Source: Cylindrodendrum hubeiense (lineage: Eukaryota > Ascomycota > Sordariomycetes > Hypocreales > Nectriaceae). Taken from it: DNA of 57,241 nt. The translations under genes and the position numbers were made by a program. This document shows, piece by piece, positions 55,493-57,241 of the stretch. Within the stretch, counting starts at the first letter, position 1. The number at the start of each line of letters is the position of its first letter. The DNA is taken from contig JAANBB010000255.1 of assembly GCA_014621425.1 (NCBI GenBank), positions 1-57,241 of the forward strand. Direction: 5' to 3'. Under the pieces are notes generated by a model. The model was not told the origin of the DNA and did not search any database. It worked only from the letters and a program-made list of their open reading frames with translations.

Positions 55493-57083
55493 GGCGAATG
55501 CCTCGGGTGGGCCGTCGTCACCGCCCTCGTGCAGTAGCTATCGCGTCCGTCGTGGGTGCGGTGCGGCGATTACGTCGTGGATGTCGTCGCCGTCGCCGTC
55601 GTCAGTGTCGGGAGCGGGAGCGGGAGCTGCAGGGGGTTCAGAACAAGTGTCGTCGATGGTCAGACGCCTGAGTCGTCGGGGCAATGGATTGTCGCTGGGG
55701 GATGATGCTGTCGAGGCCAACACTGGGGAGGGACCAGGGCATCCGGATCGCGTCTGGCGTATACTGGGCCGAGAGGGCGGCGTGAGGTCGCTCGAAGGCG
55801 CGTGTAAAGTCAATTGGCAAGAAGAAGAATCGATGGAGCCCAGCCAAAAATACCACGACACCATCACCATTATTGCGACAGAGCAGAGGGACCCGATACT
55901 CCTACTAAGCTTGGCTTGGCAATTGCAGGGTCCGGGCACCACCACAATTGGTCAAGGGCCTGTGAGAGTGGCGTTGGGCGCCTGTCCAGGTCTGTCCAGT
56001 TCTGTCCAGGTACCTGCTCCTCGCTCCACCACGCCCCGCTCCCTAGCAGCTTCAGTGGCTCCTCGGGCTATTTGCAGTGCAGCGGAAGCGCATTGAGGAT
56101 CGGCACCGGTGCCGTTGTAATAAACAAGCACCAAACATAGGGGCTCAACTACCCTGGAGAGCGCCGTTTGATCTATATAATCACCTCGTATTGGGCGGGC
56201 TCTATTGAAGGCCATGGTTCTGCAGGCCGCGGACGGGGTACAAATGAAGTTATCATATTAGTGAGACAGACATATCATCGCTTGGCTGTGCCATTTGCGC
56301 AGTCGTGTTATGGTGGCATTTCTGCCGTTGTTCCATGGTTCCATTGGCTCTCAACACGGGAGGCTTGTCCACGGAATTTATCGTCCCAACCCATGCGGTT
56401 ACGTTGTGACGCAAGCCACCAGCACGGGAAGAATGGCATTAGGACACGGAATGTTGAACCTGCACAATGTGTTTCGGATAAGGTACATGTGCAGTCCCAG
56501 AGTCCTGTGGCACAGCCTAGATAGAGATGTAGACCGTTCGAATAACCACCACGGTCTCGTGACGGGAGGTCTATTGGCCAAACCGAGAGACTCGCAAATC
56601 GACAACAGCAAAACCCCCCAAAGCAATAATGGATTACATTATCCAGGTCAGCATCTCCAACCCACGGCAGCCTGGCATTTAAAAACGCCAAGCCACACGT
56701 CTCAACCACGGTGTCCAAAAGCAGTAACGGCTTGACGATTGCTGACATCTCCCACTGGTGCCGTTGGCCTGGCGGCCTGAACAGCCAATGAGACGTAGGC
56801 CGCCGCTGCGATGCTGATACAACACCATGCCATGCAAGCGTGAACAGTGTTCACCAGGACAACATCTCAGGATCTCAACCACCAAAGACTCACCGCCGTC
56901 TCAACCCACACGGCAAGCTACGAGGCAACGCGATACCCGACGGTCCCTGTGTGCATTTTTCGACGCCCGTTACTTCACATGCGCTTTGCGCTGGTGCGCC
57001 AACGCTGTTTGACACCACTTAGCCAATTCACAAGGCAACTGTTCACGCTCAAACCTCAGAGAAGCTTCACTACGTCTCAGAAG
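55493..57083. other. Divergent intergenic region between MNN9 and the 57084 gene
   Basis: About 1.6 kb. A 10-bp repeat (55982-56011) lies about 490 bases upstream of MNN9. No supported gene is seen; the open frames on both strands are chance frames in GC-rich DNA. Confidence 0.5.
55982..56011. repeat. 10-bp tandem repeat, three copies
   Basis: CTGTCCAGGT, CTGTCCAGTT and CTGTCCAGGT are consecutive. They lie in the MNN9 upstream region. Confidence 0.85.
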
Positions 57084-57241
57084 ATGGTCGCAATAAGGAG
57101 ATCCTCCCGTATCGGCGGCGCTCAACCCGCTCTACAGGTTGAGTCAAATCCCAGTCCGGCCCCACGAGTGAGCCGAAAGCGCAAGGCACCCATAAGTGAC
57201 CCGGAGGCCGCGGTGCCCGCTGTACCTGCTGTACCTGTTAC
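57084..57241 (+). CDS. 5' end of an unidentified gene, truncated by the window edge
   Basis: An open frame starts at ATG 57084 and runs to the window end without a stop (52 full codons). The visible part begins MVAIRRSSRIGG and has a basic SRKRKAP cluster at about residues 32-38, then Pro/Ala/Val repeats (PAVPAVPVT). A basic, disordered start of this kind is common in nuclear DNA-repair or chromatin proteins, but no domain is in view. Fungal HhH-GPD DNA glycosylases often start this way (weak inference). The absence of in-frame stops over 52 codons is modest support. Confidence 0.4.
   Translation, partial: MVAIRRSSRIGGAQPALQVESNPSPAPRVSRKRKAPISDPEAAVPAVPAVPV

Overview
The window is nuclear DNA of a filamentous ascomycete fungus. 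It most likely comes from the Sordariomycetes, possibly Hypocreales; the order-level call is inference from protein character and genome style. Genes lie on both strands and are widely spaced. They are split by short GT-AG introns of about 50-90 nt, and a TACTAAT/CTAAC-like branch site can be seen in some. The products are typical fungal families: GID/RanBPM, INO80 Ies4, septation Cdc14, Pom1, Pex24-type peroxin, CFEM receptor, Mnn9 and ESCRT-III Snf7. I saw no bacterial-type operon, rRNA, convincing tRNA, CRISPR array or intact transposon.

Layout, left to right. 1-378 (+): 3' end of a metaxin/SAM35-like gene, cut by the window edge and broken by one extra C in a C8 run. 1100-3463 (-): VID30/GID1, six exons. 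5938-6878 (-): IES4, two exons. 10029-11426 (+): unrecognised Ser/Glu- and Ser/Thr-rich protein. 12387-13913 (+): indoleamine 2,3-dioxygenase, preceded by a cluster of GTGGCCGG / CCGGCCAC sites that includes two palindromes. 15600-16907 (+): Cys-rich secreted-then-membrane protein. 17198-18159 (-): septation initiation Cdc14. 20671-21885 (+): GGPP synthase. 22387-23923 (-): Pex24-family peroxin with a dysferlin-type region. 26830-30956 (+): Pom1/DYRK kinase. A 6.4 kb gene-poor stretch follows. 37402-37614 (+): small Cys-rich conserved-looking protein. 40587-45906 (+): large MFS transporter locus interrupted by an in-frame TAG and by a one-base shift in a G7 run. 46165-49297 (-): CFEM-domain membrane protein with a Gln-rich, prion-like cytoplasmic tail. 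51456-52306 (-): Snf7/Vps32, four exons. 54004-55492 (-): Mnn9, six exons. 57084-57241 (+): start of an unidentified gene that runs off the window.

Most genes are housekeeping: protein turnover (GID), chromatin (INO80), NAD/kynurenine synthesis (IDO), isoprenoids (GGPPS), peroxisomes, polarity and septation (Pom1, Cdc14), ESCRT and cell-wall mannan (Mnn9). They do not form one pathway or a recognisable secondary-metabolite cluster; GGPPS and IDO look like the primary-metabolism copies. The less-described material is the accessory layer: the CFEM/polyQ membrane protein, the Cys-rich single-pass protein, the interrupted MFS gene, the small MCYQ protein, the repeat-rich orphan and the palindrome cluster upstream of IDO.

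Exon boundaries were placed by hand from splice consensus and reading-frame continuity. For every multi-exon model reported, the exon lengths sum to a multiple of three. UTR ends, transcription starts and expression cannot be seen from sequence alone.
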